Shown: piece by piece, positions 1 to 11,720 of the stretch
How positions within the stretch are numbered: position 1 is the stretch's first letter
Layout of the letters: every line of letters begins with the position of its first letter
Origin: Chelonoidis abingdonii
Taxonomy: Eukaryota; Chordata; Testudines; Testudinidae
Assembly (NCBI RefSeq): GCF_003597395.2
Contig: NC_133774.1
Span: 37,262,048-37,326,047 of the forward strand
Length of the DNA stretch: 64,000 nucleotides
Direction of reading: 5' to 3'
Notes under the pieces: generated by a model
The model's database searches: none
What the model saw: the letters and a program-made list of their open reading frames with translations, nothing else
What the model was told of the DNA's origin: nothing
Position numbers and translations under genes: made by a program

Positions 1-760
1 AAACAAGGCTGAGGAAAAATTGTTTTGGCCATGTTAAAAAATTCTTGTGACCTTTTCTGTGAAAAGCTCTAGCATTCCCAGACTTTGGACCAGTGACTTG
101 ATGTTTGGCAGGAGTGTGGCCTTTGTGACATGGATGTGCTTTTTGCCGTCTCCATGCAAGTCTGTCCAAATTTGGCCAAGTTTTAAGCTGTTGCAGTTAG
201 CACATACTCAGTAGAGACTTGATAGATCTTTGCAGCTAAATTCCCTGATGATTCTGTTTGAACTGGGCATGCTCCATCCCAGAACTAAACAGGATTTTAC
301 AACCTTAACGTTCTTCTAATGTCATTTGAAAGTAAAATATATTACATAACAAAAATCTATATTAAAAGAACATTAAGGGTCCCTACCCTTAAAGGCTCAG
401 ACCAGTCTCACCCTCTGCTTTCCAGTGTGGCTGCTTCCTGCTTAGACCTGGGTGCCAGCAGGGACAAAGGGTACAAAACTCTCCTGTGCTCTCAGTTCTG
501 TTCTTGGCACCACAGCGGGCCCTGGCAGCCAGCAGGAGCAATTGCACAGAAAGTTCTGCATAGTCCCTGCAGTTCTTGGCTGCAGCATACTCAGCACAGA
601 TAGACTCTTCAGAGAATTTGGTGGCCAAACTATAAGTCTCTACTGAGTGTCTGTGAACTGAGATAGTCAGAGGTTTATAAAGTGGCCAAATTTTGGGAGA
701 TTTTCTAAGGGATGACAAAATGCACATCACTGACACAAAGGCACCCCCTCCCCCACCCTG
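1..760. repeat. inverted pair of a dispersed repeat
   Basis: Two copies of one sequence lie head to head. The copy at roughly 110-300 reads left to right. The reverse complement of roughly 480-750 matches it in order: a 'CCTTTGTG...GATGTGC' block, 'CAAATTTGGCCA', the exact 15-mer ACTCAGTAGAGACTT (about 210-224 on +, 632-646 on -), a 'CTAAATTCCCTGA'-like block and 'CATGCTCCATCCCAGAACT'-like sequence. The copies have diverged at many positions. I do not recognise the family with certainty. Open frames here follow the repeat and have no recognisable protein. Confidence 0.6.
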
Positions 761-809
761 CCTCCAGTCAAATTTCAAGTTCCTGTTCCAAAGCTTGGAG
801 GGGCTAGAG

Positions 810-1007
810 CAATGGTTTTCAACCTTTTTTCATTCGTGCACCCCTAAAAATTTCAAATGGTGGTGCAGATCCCTTTGGAAAGCTTAGACATAATCTGTGG
901 GGCCCAGGTGAAAACCTCTGTTCTGTGGTAATGACAACCTTTCATGGACCCGTTAGATATAGTCTGTGGACCCCTAGTGCTTGCCAACCACAGGTTGAAA
1001 ACCACTG
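810..1007. mobile_element. short non-autonomous hAT element with 8-bp TSD
   Basis: The left end is CAATGGTTTTCAACCT and the reverse complement of the right end is CAGTGGTTTTCAACCT, giving 15 of 16 matching terminal bases. It is flanked by a perfect 8-bp direct repeat GGCTAGAG (802-809 and 1008-1015). Terminal CA..TG bases and 8-bp target duplications are hallmarks of hAT transposons. At 198 bp it cannot encode a transposase, so it must have been mobilised in trans. It lies about 1.1 kb upstream of the CpG island. Confidence 0.9.
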
Positions 1008-1015
1008 GGCTAGAG

Positions 1016-2164
1016 CTTCTCAAAGCAAACTGGCTGTAATTACTTCTTAAAACTGACAAAATAATGTACTTTTCCTAAACCTCATTCTGAAAAATAGGTG
1101 AATTGTTTTTGCCAAAAAAATCCCCCAAAATTGAGTGATACATACACAACTGGCATGGGAAACTTCATCCCAAATGGTTAGTTTGTCAAAGTTATAAACA
1201 ATTAAAAACAGTGGCAAGTGTTAAGCAACCTCAACTCCAGGTCTGGTTACCTGTATTGCCTATAACGTTAAAATGTATATTGGACACTTAAATGTGTAAG
1301 ATCCATTATGTGATTACATTCATCAGCCCTTATTAAAATATCATTGGAAAGTAGGTATTACCCTATATATACAATAATTTTTAGGCAATTTGTGAAATTT
1401 CTGTGTTGGGATAGATGAGTGGAACCACATACCAACCTTGAAGCTGCACTCTGAGGTGCAGTGGATGGTCCAATATGTTTAGCATATTATAAGGTAAACT
1501 ACAAAAAATATAAATTAAGATGAGAGCGTTCCTGGGAGTTAGTTTCTAAGCATATAGCAAGAGGGAAATAGTGTAAAATGGAAGGGGCAACAGATGATTA
1601 GGGCCAAATACTGAAAGTGGGAGGCCTGCAAGCAAAAATACAAGTCTGATTGTATATCAATATCAACATGTGTAAATGGCCAGTTAGGCATGTGAGTAGT
1701 ATGGAAAAATCAGACGAGCATTCAACTATATGGGCAGTTGCATTTTTCCCTGCAAGTTTCCAACCTCCTATTTCTCAACATTTGGACCTCAATGCTTGAT
1801 ACTTTATCCATCTTATTTTATAACCTTCAAAATATGCTGCCTGCACTGGCGTGTAGACAGATGTGCCAACTTGCCACTTGTAGTTTGTATGTTGTGTGAT
1901 TACTTTTTTCCCCCATTCCATGTGTGCCTGAATGTACTTCCCTACCCCCTACTATCTATCAGAAATGGTCTTTTTAGAGGAGAGTTGCATCAAAATCATG
2001 AGCTTCTCCCCTCCCCCCCCAATGTCTGATACAAACCCACGTTTGTCTAATGCATGGAGTGCATTTCGTTGCGGTGGGAAGAGAATCTTTGTAGTTCTCT
2101 GCGCCTGCTTGGGTGAACATGTTGTTTGCAATGTACTTGTAGTCGGTGGGTGAAGAAATAGCTC
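1016..2164. other. AT-rich flank upstream of the promoter
   Basis: I see no exon, RNA gene or clear repeat here. Short open frames at 1730-2153 lack recognisable domains and end in the promoter-proximal flank. The C-rich run near 2008-2023 is a simple homopolymer-like tract. Confidence 0.5.
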
Positions 2165-2674
2165 TTATTGGACTCACTTCTGCTGGTGAGAGAGAAGCTT
2201 CCCTGCTGCACGGAGCTCTTCTGCGGGTCTGGGGGAGCGGGGCAAGGTTGCTTTGTGACACAATGTCCAGACTCTTGGGGTAAGACTCTCGCACCCTCCC
2301 TCAGGGGCCCCTTGGTCCGCGAGGAGTGGGGGAGGCAGGGGCCGCCTGCCAATCCCGGCCCCTCCAGCCCGGGCTCCATCCCCGCGTGGGAGTCGGGGGC
2401 GACTGGCCGCGCGCTCCAGCCTGACAGGTGCGGGCTCCTCCGGCCTGGCCCGCTCTCCCGAGCCGGGGCACAGCTCAGCGTGGGCACAGCCGAGTCCCGC
2501 CACCACCTGCCCGCGGGCGGCACCGAGCGGCCGCTCCCAGCCTCACCTTCCCAACGGCGCCCCCACAGTCCACGGGCCTGCGCCCAGTTCCCACCCCCCG
2601 TACGCCATCTGCGCAGCCCACGCTGCTGGCGCAGCTGCCCGAGCGCGGCTCATCCCCCGCCTCTCCGGAGCCCG

Positions 2675-2680
2675 ATGTGA
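2675..2680 (+). promoter_or_regulatory. start-stop upstream ORF (ATGTGA)
   Basis: An ATG at 2675 is followed directly by TGA at 2678, 19 bases before the main start codon. If it is in the 5' UTR, it would be a minimal upstream ORF in which initiation and termination share one ribosome position. Such elements are known to hold back downstream translation. The context is weak, with C at -3. The 5' UTR boundary is not known here. Confidence 0.45.
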
Positions 2681-2687
2681 CCCGCCA

Positions 2688-2701
2688 GAGAAAATGGCGG
2701 C
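2688..2701 (+). promoter_or_regulatory. YY1-like motif and strong Kozak context at the start codon
   Basis: The sequence AAAATGGCGGC overlaps the initiator ATG. It fits the YY1 core AANATGGCGGC, commonly found just downstream of transcription starts in CpG-island genes. It also gives A at -3 and G at +4, a strong initiation context, which supports 2694 as the MAP3K1 start. Confidence 0.5.
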
Positions 2702-3116
2702 GGCGGCGGGGAATCGCACCTCGTCGTCGGGATTATCCTTGGGCAGCAGCGCGGACGCCGCCGCCGCCACCCCCGGGAGTCTGCAGAGCTGCGCCGGGAG
2801 CGTGCCCGGCAGCGGCGGGGGGCTGCTGCGGGCGGCGGGCGGCGGGTGCCGGGGGCAGCGCTCCGACTGGGGACGGGAGGAGCTGCGCAAAGTGCGGGGC
2901 GTGGAGCTGGACCCGGCTGCCGGAGGCGCCGCTCTTCGCTGGCGGCTGGCGGAGCCCGGCCGAATCCTCGCCGCCCGCTGCCTCGCCGGCAGCCTCCGGC
3001 CCCGCCAGCCCCGCGTCCTCCCCCGGCCGCTGCATCGCGCCCCACGAGCCGCAGCCGGACGGGAGCCCCGCAGGAGCCGAGCCCGAGAGGAGGATGGAGT
3101 CGTCTCCCCCTGCCGG
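2694..3116 (+). CDS. MAP3K1: MAP3K1 coding exon 1 (with a +1 frameshift in this sequence)
   Basis: This is the N-terminal exon of mitogen-activated protein kinase kinase kinase 1 (MEKK1), a cytoplasmic Ser/Thr kinase and RING-type E3 ligase that feeds the JNK, p38 and ERK cascades through MAP2Ks. The start MAAAAGNRTSSSG and the block LRKVRGVELD match the conserved N-terminus, read from ATG 2694. The conserved continuation RLPEAPLFA and the Ser/Pro/Ala-rich tail ending SSPPAG are read one frame on, from 2914. The frame therefore changes at the C run 2912-2914. The exon ends at a GG|GTGAGG donor (phase 2), which joins exon 2 to give a Gly codon followed by RDMENKETL. The region is low-complexity and probably disordered; no folded domain is visible. 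An upstream start in the second frame cannot be excluded, but it would lose the conserved N-terminus. Confidence 0.93.
2912..2914 (+). other. MAP3K1: apparent +1 frameshift in MAP3K1 exon 1
   Basis: The codon GAC (2910-2912) ends the block VRGVELD in frame with ATG 2694. The next conserved block, RLPEAPLFA, starts at CGG 2914-2916. One extra C in the CCC run explains this without loss of any residue. Without the extra base, exon 1 plus exon 2 makes 573 nt, or 191 whole codons. With it, the ATG 2694 frame reads TCG TGA at the start of exon 2. A sequencing or assembly error in a GC-rich island is the most likely cause; a real variant is possible. Confidence 0.85.
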
Positions 3117-3440
3117 GTGAGGGGCGCCGGGCTGGGGGCTGGCGGCGGTGCGGATCCCGGAGCCTCACAGGGGCCGCCCCGGGCAGATGTTGGGGGCAGG
3201 AGGCCCTTGGGAGGGGAGCGGAGGCGTGGGAGGCTGCTGCGGGCGGGGGCGGCGGCGAGGCCCGGCTCTACTGGCGGAGCAGGGGGCAGAGCTCGCCGGA
3301 GCCTTGCTCCTGCCACCGCTCGAGCTTTTGGGGGTCCCCTTCCTAGACCCGGGCGCCTGGGGCAGCACCCAACGGGCAGGTAGCGGGGACGTGCCGCTGG
3401 CTGCCGCCCGGGACCGAGCCTGTTAGAAGAGGCGATGGGA

Positions 3441-5889
3441 TCTGTGTGGGGGACGGTTTTACAGGGTGATGGGGTGGCGGGTGTGGGTTCGTACCCTGTC
3501 AGCCCCCTATGTTTGTAGGGGAGCTGTCAGCTGTAAGAGACGCGGGGCACGCGGGTGGTGAATGGCCAGTAGTTTGTGTGGTTGTGTTCAGTGCCTAGTT
3601 GGCTTATGCAGGAGGAGCTGCAGGTTTATGGAGCTGAGGTTGTGTTTCCCAGCACTGTAGCCTTGGTACCAACTATTGCATTTGTGTTATCTTTGCACTG
3701 CCACCTCGTTTGTGTGTTTTGATCTCTGGGTTTCCCGTGTCTTAGTTAAATGGGAGTCACAACTGATCTCGGGTGGGGGGCTGGGGGTGATTTATTTCTG
3801 CCTGAGCTCCGAGAGACTTTGAAGTTTGAATTTGCCCTAGTGGTTGAGGACCCAGGACCGGATGTGTCAGCCATTCAGTTTCAATGCAGTTAAACCCGTT
3901 AACCCTTCCAGCAGTCTTTCCTTCTGGGTGCAAGAGCGATAGCCGAGTGTATTTGAATTTTTTTTCTAAATCACTCCCTCCGTACTCACTCCACCGCCTT
4001 AAAGTGCTTCTGCTTTGTGTAATCTAGATAGTAATCTCTCTAAAAGTCTTAGATTTTTACATTTAAACTAGTGGGAAAGTAAAAGCAAATATATTTAACG
4101 TTAAATATTAATAAAAATGAGTCCTTTCTCCTTTGGCTTGTTTCACTTGAAATTGCAGAACTGTTCTGTTTTTGTTTAGTAAAAAAAGCATGAATATCTA
4201 CTCTGCAAAAATGTAGACAGTGCAGTGTGTTTCAGGGGTTTATACTAGAGAAAACATATTTGAGTGGTTGCACCTTGTGTGAAATGATACAATGTGCCCT
4301 TGCAATGTTTGTCCTATTCTGTATCTTATTTGGTAAAGAGTTGAGATTTTACAGAGCTTTCCAATTAACAGGTATTGTGGTGCAAACAGGCACAAGTTGA
4401 ATGGTTATCGTGTGTTTGATATAATATATTACATACACAAAAACATTCAGAATTAAAGCTACCATGTGCATATTTTAAGATGCCTTCTTATGTGCTTCAG
4501 AATGGATTATACTTACTGCTTTTAATGTGTTCATGGGTGAGAGTAATGATGGTGATAGATCTTGTAATCTTTTTGACATAGATTTAACAATTAGTTTCAT
4601 AAGGATTGTTATGTGAGTCTTCCTGTGTAAATAGTGAATTGCAGTACTTGGAGGTGAAGACTGACTGTTGCTTTACTTTTAAAATTATTTTACAGAAAAA
4701 AGAATCTTTTAGTTAGCCACTTAAACCACAAACAAGAAATCTCTTTCCCATTTGTCCTAGAAGGATATTAAATAAAATATTTCCATTCTAGAGAATGCTT
4801 TACTAATATGCCAATCTGTCTAATAAACAGCAATTGTTTAGGTATCTAGACCTATTCTGTACTGTTTGTGGACTTTGGTCTATATTTAAGGCAGTGTAGG
4901 TTACTTGACAGTAGTATGGCACTAGCAGATGAACCACCACTAGCAGATGAACCACCAATCTAGCTATAGAAAGATTAATAGGAAATCTATGTTAATGAAG
5001 TTTCTTCAAGGAGAAGATGATATATTGACTTCAGCAAGTGACTTGTATTAATTTGATTTTTGTAGCATTATCTCCAGGGTTTTGTCAAGATATGAAACTA
5101 AAATATACTTTATTTCATGTTATTCCCTCATGTAGGTGTTTCCACTGTAGCAAATATAAAAAGTTCAGTACCACATCAGAGGAAAAATAACTAGCACAAA
5201 CAGCATCAAAACATGCCTTTAAAAACAGTGAAAGATTCTCACAATAATTTTCAGTGGGACTTATTGCTAGTTGTTGTGACAAATGTTGACCTTCTTGAAC
5301 CCATATCAGGAGACCACACTTACACTGAAATATTAACTCCATCCTTGCTAGCTAATTCCACAGACACAAGAATTTATTTAAGGTAATTCCTGTTCTCTGT
5401 TTCAAACACTTTTTAACAGCTTTTCTTATATTTAAAGCACCTAAGTTTGCACATGTTGAAGTATGAATATACATGCAATTTGAAGGAAGAAAGGTTTCAG
5501 GAACTTTAATGGCTTATAGCACTATCTCCATAATTCCAATAATAGAGTTATAACAGTTATTTCATATGAGAGAATCTTAAATGTCAAGTGCATTATTCTG
5601 TTTAATATGCAATGAGATTACACCATAGTCCTGAAATGTTAGTTTCAGTCTCTGGTAAATAATTTTAAGAGACCTAACTGAACGATTAGTTATGCTATAA
5701 ATTCAGCAATACTGTATAAACCTCATGTTAAAGACTTCAGTATATTCGATGCAGTCTTGCCTGTAAACAGATGTTTGTACCCTCCTTTGTCAGAGTATTT
5801 CAATAATTTAAAACAGTTTTTACACCTACTTTAGTAATAAAGGAATCTAGTCAAATACAAGATAATTAAAATTTTCTGTTGTGTACTAG
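3441..5889. other. AT-rich intronic sequence
   Basis: This is mostly single-copy-looking intron with no recognisable repeat or exon. The only local structure I see is an exact 18-bp tandem duplication at 4921-4956. Confidence 0.5.
4921..4956. repeat. exact 18-bp tandem duplication
   Basis: The unit ACTAGCAGATGAACCACC occurs twice in a row (4921-4938 and 4939-4956) without mismatch, inside otherwise non-repetitive intron. Confidence 0.95.
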
Positions 5890-5985
5890 AAATGCCCACA
5901 ATGTTCTGTGCACTATATAAATGTACATGTGTGCACACAGTCATTGCTCAGAAGAGTTTAAAATCTGAGAGAGCAAACATTTGGT
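5890..5985 (+). repeat. fragment of an old interspersed repeat
   Basis: The order of elements 'GTGCACTATATAAATGTACA...CACACAG...CTCAGAAGAGTTTAAAATCTGAGAGAG' parallels better-preserved copies at 32395-32510 and 17262-17440 ('cagtccctgccccaaagagcttacagtct'). I cannot name the family by eye. Confidence 0.45.
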
Positions 5986-8900
5986 GGATGGAGTGAAGTC
6001 CATCAAAATACAGTATTTTGCATGTGTAGTACCTTGTTGTTTTTTTTTAAATAAATACACTAGTTATACTCTTCTTCCCCTCCACCCAACCATTAGTAGT
6101 TAGCAGATACTGTACTTGCTCTCAAGTCCCCCTACCAACATTTTTGGTATTACAGTCACATTTTCTTTTTTATAAATAGATTTTCCTGTTCTATTTCTGT
6201 GTGAAAGACCCCCGTAAAGCAGAGATGTAAACTGGGGAAAGAGTGAAACTGACTCTGCAGTGTGCTTTTAAATACACAAAATAAAAATGTTGTTTCATTA
6301 ATCTCTCAGTTATGTTGTCTTTTTACTACTATCGTGACAAAAAACAAACTTCCAGAAAAATTATTTTTTGTGTGTGGTTTTGGTTCAGTCTCTGTTAATG
6401 TGAAATGCAACCTGAACACACAACAATTAAGTTATTTTTCATGTCTCTTGATATCAGCTTATTTATACTGTTTATATTTAATACTGAACAAACTGTTATG
6501 AATTTAATATATTATTTATTAGGCTTTCTTGGAATTTGGGGAGCTATAAAATCTGTTTGGGGCAGGAATCCATAAAAGAACAAGATAAAACCTTTTAACA
6601 TTTCAATTTTTATCAAAATGAAGTGCTTCACATACTACCTTCAAAAATCTAACAAAACCTTCCATTATCTTTATCAGATTGCTGCATTCCTGAGGTAATA
6701 CAACCGTTTGTGACACTGGTATGGTTCTGTTGCTAGAAAAGGCGGGAAAGTATATTGTTGCTTTATGAACTGTAGGGAATCTTTATTATGATTAACTGAA
6801 GAGTATTGCTGTAGGAATTTAAAAAGCATTTTAGAAAGATACCAGATCTTGCAGAAGTAGTGAAACTAGACAGTTTTTCCAGTCGATTGATAAGTTCGTG
6901 TAGCTTCCATTCCAAGGCAGTTAAAATAAATATTGGGCCAAGAAAATTAATGCTTTTTGTATAGTTTTAATGTAATTCTTTTATAGTGTTCATATCAAAT
7001 AATTGCCAACTATTTTCTTACGCTGGCATGGATGACAGGTTAACCAGCGTTCTTCAATACAAGACTTCTAACACTGTCAGCCCTATTTTTTTATAAAAAC
7101 AAAAAGCAGGAAGTGCTGCAGTTCAGCTTTCTTCACAGCTCTCCTCTTTATCCAGTATCCATAAGCAATAATTTTTTTTCGTATAGAAGTGTCTTCCATC
7201 TAGCACAAACAACATTTGTTCAAAAAACGGTCTCCATTTTAATATGATATTGACTGTAAATGGCAGATTTGTTATCAGATATCTCAAATGTAAAGAAGGC
7301 ATTGCCTGCTCCTGGTCTTACACTATTATGTAGATAAATGACTGATGTCATTTGTTGGTTTTCTTGTGTTGGTGCTTGTATTATAGCATGTTAAAAACAC
7401 CTAAAACACAGTGAGAAGATTGCTGTTATGCCATCTAGTAGAGCAGAACTAGCAGCAGCTTGCCAATTCTAGATCTGCTCCTCAATCCATGACACCTGCC
7501 TTGTTTTTTGAATTCCAAAGCAGGACAGAAATATATCATACTACAGAATACTTTCTAGTAAAGAAAGGATGAGGTGAGTTGAATGTTTTTCATTGTTAAA
7601 ACATAGTTTGGCCAAGGGTTCCTGTCCTTCTAAATAAGTGATAATGAAAGGTAGTTATGTTGCGTTTCTGCCATATGTTAAGCTTTCATATATATGGCAC
7701 CTGCTAACCTGAGTCGGCCCTGCGATTGAAGTTAAAATGTATTTGGCATGGTTGGAGCTGCCTGAGTGGGTGAGTGTAAAGAAAATATAGTTAAAATAAC
7801 ATTTTAAGTATTCTGATCAAGTCAGTAATGTAAACTATCTTTCACTGATAATGGCAAATTTAATTATATCCCTAAGAGCTCATAAATAGAAAATCACTTC
7901 TCCCACTATCTTAACACTAGCTTTTTTCAGGTGGAGGAGTGAGCAGAAGCAGCATGAAAATGATGAATGCCGTCCTGGTAAATTGCATCCTGCTATTACT
8001 GCTAAGAGAGCACTATGCATGTCCAACACAACAGATGCCAGGCTCTCATGATGGATCCTCTCAGACACTGGTTTGAAAATGGAGTGAAGAGGATGTAGGG
8101 AGAAAGGAATATGTGCAATGCCAAGCTGAATTTAAGTCTGTCTAAATTTAAAACAGGACATGATGATAACTTCATTACCACATTAGGATTTGCAGTTATG
8201 AATTTAAGGTACCAGTGCACAGTAAAAATTAAATCTTGTGCTTCAAGATTTAAACTGCATGAGAATGAGGAAGGAACTTCTCCTACCTTCTCTGCTGGTT
8301 TCCCACCATCCTCTAGGACCTACAAACATGTTTATGTATGGGTTGGCTGTGTTGGTCTCTCTCTGAAGCATCAGGTATACAATTGTTGCTCAGGCAGGAT
8401 GTTGTATTAGACTGTTTGATCATCTGGTATGGGAGTTCCTTTGATCTTATCCAAAGTATACAGACTGTAACTTTAATTTATCTGTAGCTCTTTCAGGGGA
8501 ATTACTGGTATTGTAGATTAAATCTTCACTTCTACAAATAGAGGGTGTTATCCATTAAGATGTTTGGCTTAAATAAAACTTGCATAGACAGTGCAAATCC
8601 AGACAGTGAGAATGCAAAATGTTTTGAAGATAAATTCAAATCACCTTTAATCATTATTTTTAAGATTTATAGGAGGAGTGAAACAATGTTACATCTTTCC
8701 TGTAACTTTTAGTGTTGTGGTGCTTTTGTTACATAGCAAAGTTAGGCTCTGACTACTGTTTGTTTAAATACTGTGTTTTGTATGCAGTTTTTAAAAAATA
8801 AAGTTCAAAGTCAGAAGTGCCACACTGCGCTGAAATTGTTCTAAGAATTAAAACAAGGGGTTGTGTTTGTAGCAGCAGTGGTGGTGAGGAATTGGTATGG

Positions 8901-9274
8901 TTTGAATTTCTGGAGTTCAGAACACAAACTTTTGTCTTTTCAGAGAGTCCTCAATCCTCTGTCAGAGCCTGATTTTTACCTTACTTTTGCCTCCTGTCTC
9001 CACTTATACTGCATAAGGTTCTATGATTGTAGCCTCTGTTGTTTTTTCAAGGCAAATTGAACAAGCGTCTCTTAAGAGGTGATCACTGTAGCTTTCTTGT
9101 TGGCTGTGGGGCTTGCTGTTAAGTAACGTAACCCATTTATTTCAGTGGGAGTTAGGTGTAGACCAGATTCTTCACTCACTTGCTCTTCCTTCCCTTCTTC
9201 TCTTCGTCCAGAGGCTGAGCATGTTGTGTCCAGAACACCTTCTATCTCCTGCAAGATCAGAGTTGGGAATCTAA
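5986..9274. other. AT-rich intronic sequence
   Basis: I see no exon or clear mobile element. Short open frames near 6262, 8111 and 8863 lack recognisable domains. Sequence at about 9120-9170 ('cccatttatttcagtgggagttaggtg') resembles the tail of an old LINE but is too short to classify. Confidence 0.45.
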
Positions 9275-10073
9275 CAGGGCTGGCTTTAGGGATGGGCAAC
9301 CCGGGCAACTGTCCAGGAGTGCCATGGTCAAGGGGGCACTGTGCGGCAGCACAGAGGTGTGCGCTGCCAGTGTAGAGTCAGAAGCTGCTCCCGACTGGCA
9401 GGGAGGCGCTGCATGCAGAGGCACCCAGATTTCTCTGTGCTTCCTCCTGGTGGAGGAACATATGGGGCGAGGGAGAAGAAGAAGTGAGCGGTAATGCACA
9501 GATGCTCTTCACTTGCCCCTGCACAGCCCCTAGGGGGGCACAAAGGAACATCTGAGGGAGCAGCAACACCGAGTGCTCTGTGCATCCAGGTCACTTCCCC
9601 CTTGGGCCGCTGCTTTCCTGTTGTCCCCTTATGCAGCCCAGGTGGGGAAAGTGACCTGGATGTAGGGAGGCCTGTTGTTGCTCCTTGCTTCCTCCCGCAC
9701 AGCCCCTTAGGGGTGCGTAGAGGAGCAGTGTTTGATGGGGGGCAGTGAGAAGCAATGCCAAATAGTCTGTGCATCCAGGTCAGTTTTCCCAGGTGGGGGA
9801 TGCAGGGGTTAGGGGAAAAAGGGGCACAGTGCCAGGGATAAGGGTGCAGGATGGGGAGATGCAGGGGTTTGTGGATTGGCATGAAGGAGGCACAGTGCAA
9901 GGGTTCAGGTGCAGTAGGAGAGTGCAGGGGGCACAGTGCAGGGATGTGGGGAGCCTTGGGGGGCCAAGGCAATGGGGGCCAGGTTTAATGGGGGGGGATG
10001 CTGCTCCCATGGGGGTCTGGGGCACCAAAATACAAGTTCACCCAGGGCATCATTTTCCCTAAGGCCAGTCCTG
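9275..10073. mobile_element. non-autonomous hAT element, 799 bp, with perfect TSD
   Basis: The ends are CAGGGCTGGCTTTAGGGA (left) and, as reverse complement, CAGGACTGGCCTTAGGGA (right): 16 of 18 match. It is flanked by a perfect 8-bp duplication GAATCTAA (9267-9274 and 10074-10081). The interior is GC-rich and G-biased, with repeated 'GGGGCACAGTGCAGGG'-like units. Open frames on both strands are by-products of this composition and show no transposase motifs. Confidence 0.9.
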
Positions 10074-10546
10074 GAATCTAACATGACTATCCTGCATGGT
10101 ACTACCATGCAACTAGAATATTATGTCCCTTAGTATGATTTTAATTAAGTCATTGTGTTTTTTTTCTTTTGCTTAAGTCTTTGAAAGACTTGCAGTTGTG
10201 TGGAATCTTAACACTAGCCAAACAATTGAGGAAAATAGTTGGCTCCACAAAAGAGCTGAAAGTCATGTCCGAGAAGATGGCAACACAATATTTTATTCTA
10301 AAACTTGATGTTCAAGAGCAATTTAAAACTAGCCATTATTTACTTTCCCCTGACAGTTAAAATGATTCTGTTCTCATTATGTTTAAACTTCCCAAGTCTC
10401 TAATTTTTAGTAATTGCTCTTGTTCGTTCATAGATTCCACAGCCAAACGGCATCAATGTGATCGTATGACCCCATATGAAATACAGGCCATAGAACTTCC
10501 CAAAATAATTCCTTTTGAAGTAGAGCACATCTCTTTTTAAAAAAAA

Positions 10547-10566
10547 AAGAAAGAAAGAAAGAAAAA
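10547..10566 (+). repeat. (GAAA)n microsatellite
   Basis: A short GAAA repeat follows an A-rich run. Confidence 0.9.
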
Positions 10567-10639
10567 TCTTTATTTAAAAATTACCAGTGATGGCAAATCC
10601 ACCCGACCGTGGGTAAATTGCTCCAGTGGTTAAGTACAT

Positions 10640-10908
10640 TCACTGTTAAAAATTTACACCTTTTGCCAGTCAGAATTTGTCTAGTTTCAACTTCCTGTCA
10701 GTGGATCTTGTTATACATTTGGCTGCTCGATTGAAGAATCCATTATCAAATATTTGCTCCCCATGTAGGTACTTCTAGATGACTATCACCACCCCATAAC
10801 TTTCTCTTTGTTCAGCTGAATAAATTGAGCTCTTTGAGTTTGTCACTGTAAGATCTGCTTTCTAATCCATTAGTCTTTCTCATGGCTCTTCTCTGAACCC
10901 TGTCAGAC
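10640..10908 (-). mobile_element. CR1-type LINE fragment
   Basis: The + strand reads as the reverse complement of the CR1 tail region: 'ccccatgtaggtacttctagatgac...ctgaataaattgagctctttgag...tctcatggctcttctctgaaccctgtcaga'. These phrases recur in the related fragments at 11721-12245 and 13962-14960. No coding potential remains. Confidence 0.6.
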
Positions 10909-10911
10909 TAA

Positions 10912-11520
10912 GGCCTGTTCTACATCTAAAATTTCGGTTAATTTAGCTATATCGCTCAGGACTGTGAATAATTTTTCACCCTGAGCACTGTAGTTAGTTT
11001 GACCTAACCCCTGATATGGATGCAGCTAGGTTGATAGCAGGGATCTTTCATTTACCTACTTCTGTTCAACCAGAGAGGTGGATTACCTACAGCAGTGGTG
11101 CCCAACCTCATATGGCCCTCTTTTGTAATAAGCATAAGCGCTACCGTATGTGGGCCAAACAGATTGTTACCTATATTGATTTATATTTTAAGTTCAGCTT
11201 GTTTCGTATCTATTTAGATAGAAACAACCTATTTACAGCATTGTCTGTTTACACACTTGCGTAAACTAAAATGATGTAAACATGACAACAAAAGAATAAT
11301 GAATTGGCCATTAGTATATTATATGTTATATTATATGTATAGTATATGTTGAATCAGGTGGAGGGCCTTAGGAAATGCGCTGGTGGGTCGTAAGTTGGGC
11401 ACCTCTGACCTACACTGGTGGAAAAAGCCCTTCCATTGATGTAGAAAACGTCTACACTATGGTGCTACAGCAGCACAGCTGCAGCACTGTAGCTGTGCTG
11501 CTGTAACATAGCCATACCCC
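10912..11520. mobile_element. Harbinger-like MITE interrupted by a hAT insertion
   Basis: The two halves (10912-11084 and 11408-11520) together resemble a MITE common in turtles and crocodilians: start 'GGCCTGTTCTACATCT', central 'gacctaacccc...gatgcagctaggttgat' and end 'tctacacta..gtgctacagcagcacagctgcagcactgtagctgtgctgctgtaacatagcc'. Trinucleotide TAA flanks it (10909-10911 and 11521-11523), as expected for Harbinger. The terminal match between the ends is imperfect. Its right half has a perfect stem (11467-11480 with 11491-11504). Confidence 0.6.
11093..11407. mobile_element. non-autonomous hAT element nested in a MITE
   Basis: The left end CAGTGGTGCCCAACC and the reverse complement of the right end, CAGAGGTGCCCAACT, match at 13 of 15 bases. 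The flanking 8-mers ACCTACAG (11085-11092) and ACCTACAC (11408-11415) differ at one base, consistent with an aged target duplication. The 315-bp interior has no transposase-coding capacity. It inserted into the older Harbinger-like MITE that surrounds it. Confidence 0.85.
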
Positions 11521-11720
11521 TAAATTAATGCAATCCTTTTCCAGTAGGCAAAATTGGTAGAAGGTCCAGCAAAATTTATCAGTATTGCTAACTTTGAGAT
11601 TAAAAAAAGTCAGTGCCCCAAAATTTGAGGTTTTCAAAACCATCGAATCACATTTTTCAGTCTCTGCTTTTAAACTTTTTTTTTTTAAACTCCCACTACT
11701 CCTCTGCCTATGTGTGTGAT

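Larger units (their letters stand above)
2165..3440 (+). promoter_or_regulatory. CpG-island promoter of MAP3K1
   Basis: Composition changes abruptly from AT-rich to very GC-rich, with dense CpG dinucleotides, at about 2165, and falls back after about 3440. The island covers the start codon, all of exon 1 and the first 320 bases of intron 1. This is the usual architecture of a broadly expressed vertebrate gene. I see no convincing TATA box in the proximal region, and the transcription start cannot be placed from sequence alone. Open frames on both strands inside the island are expected from its low stop-codon content. Confidence 0.9.
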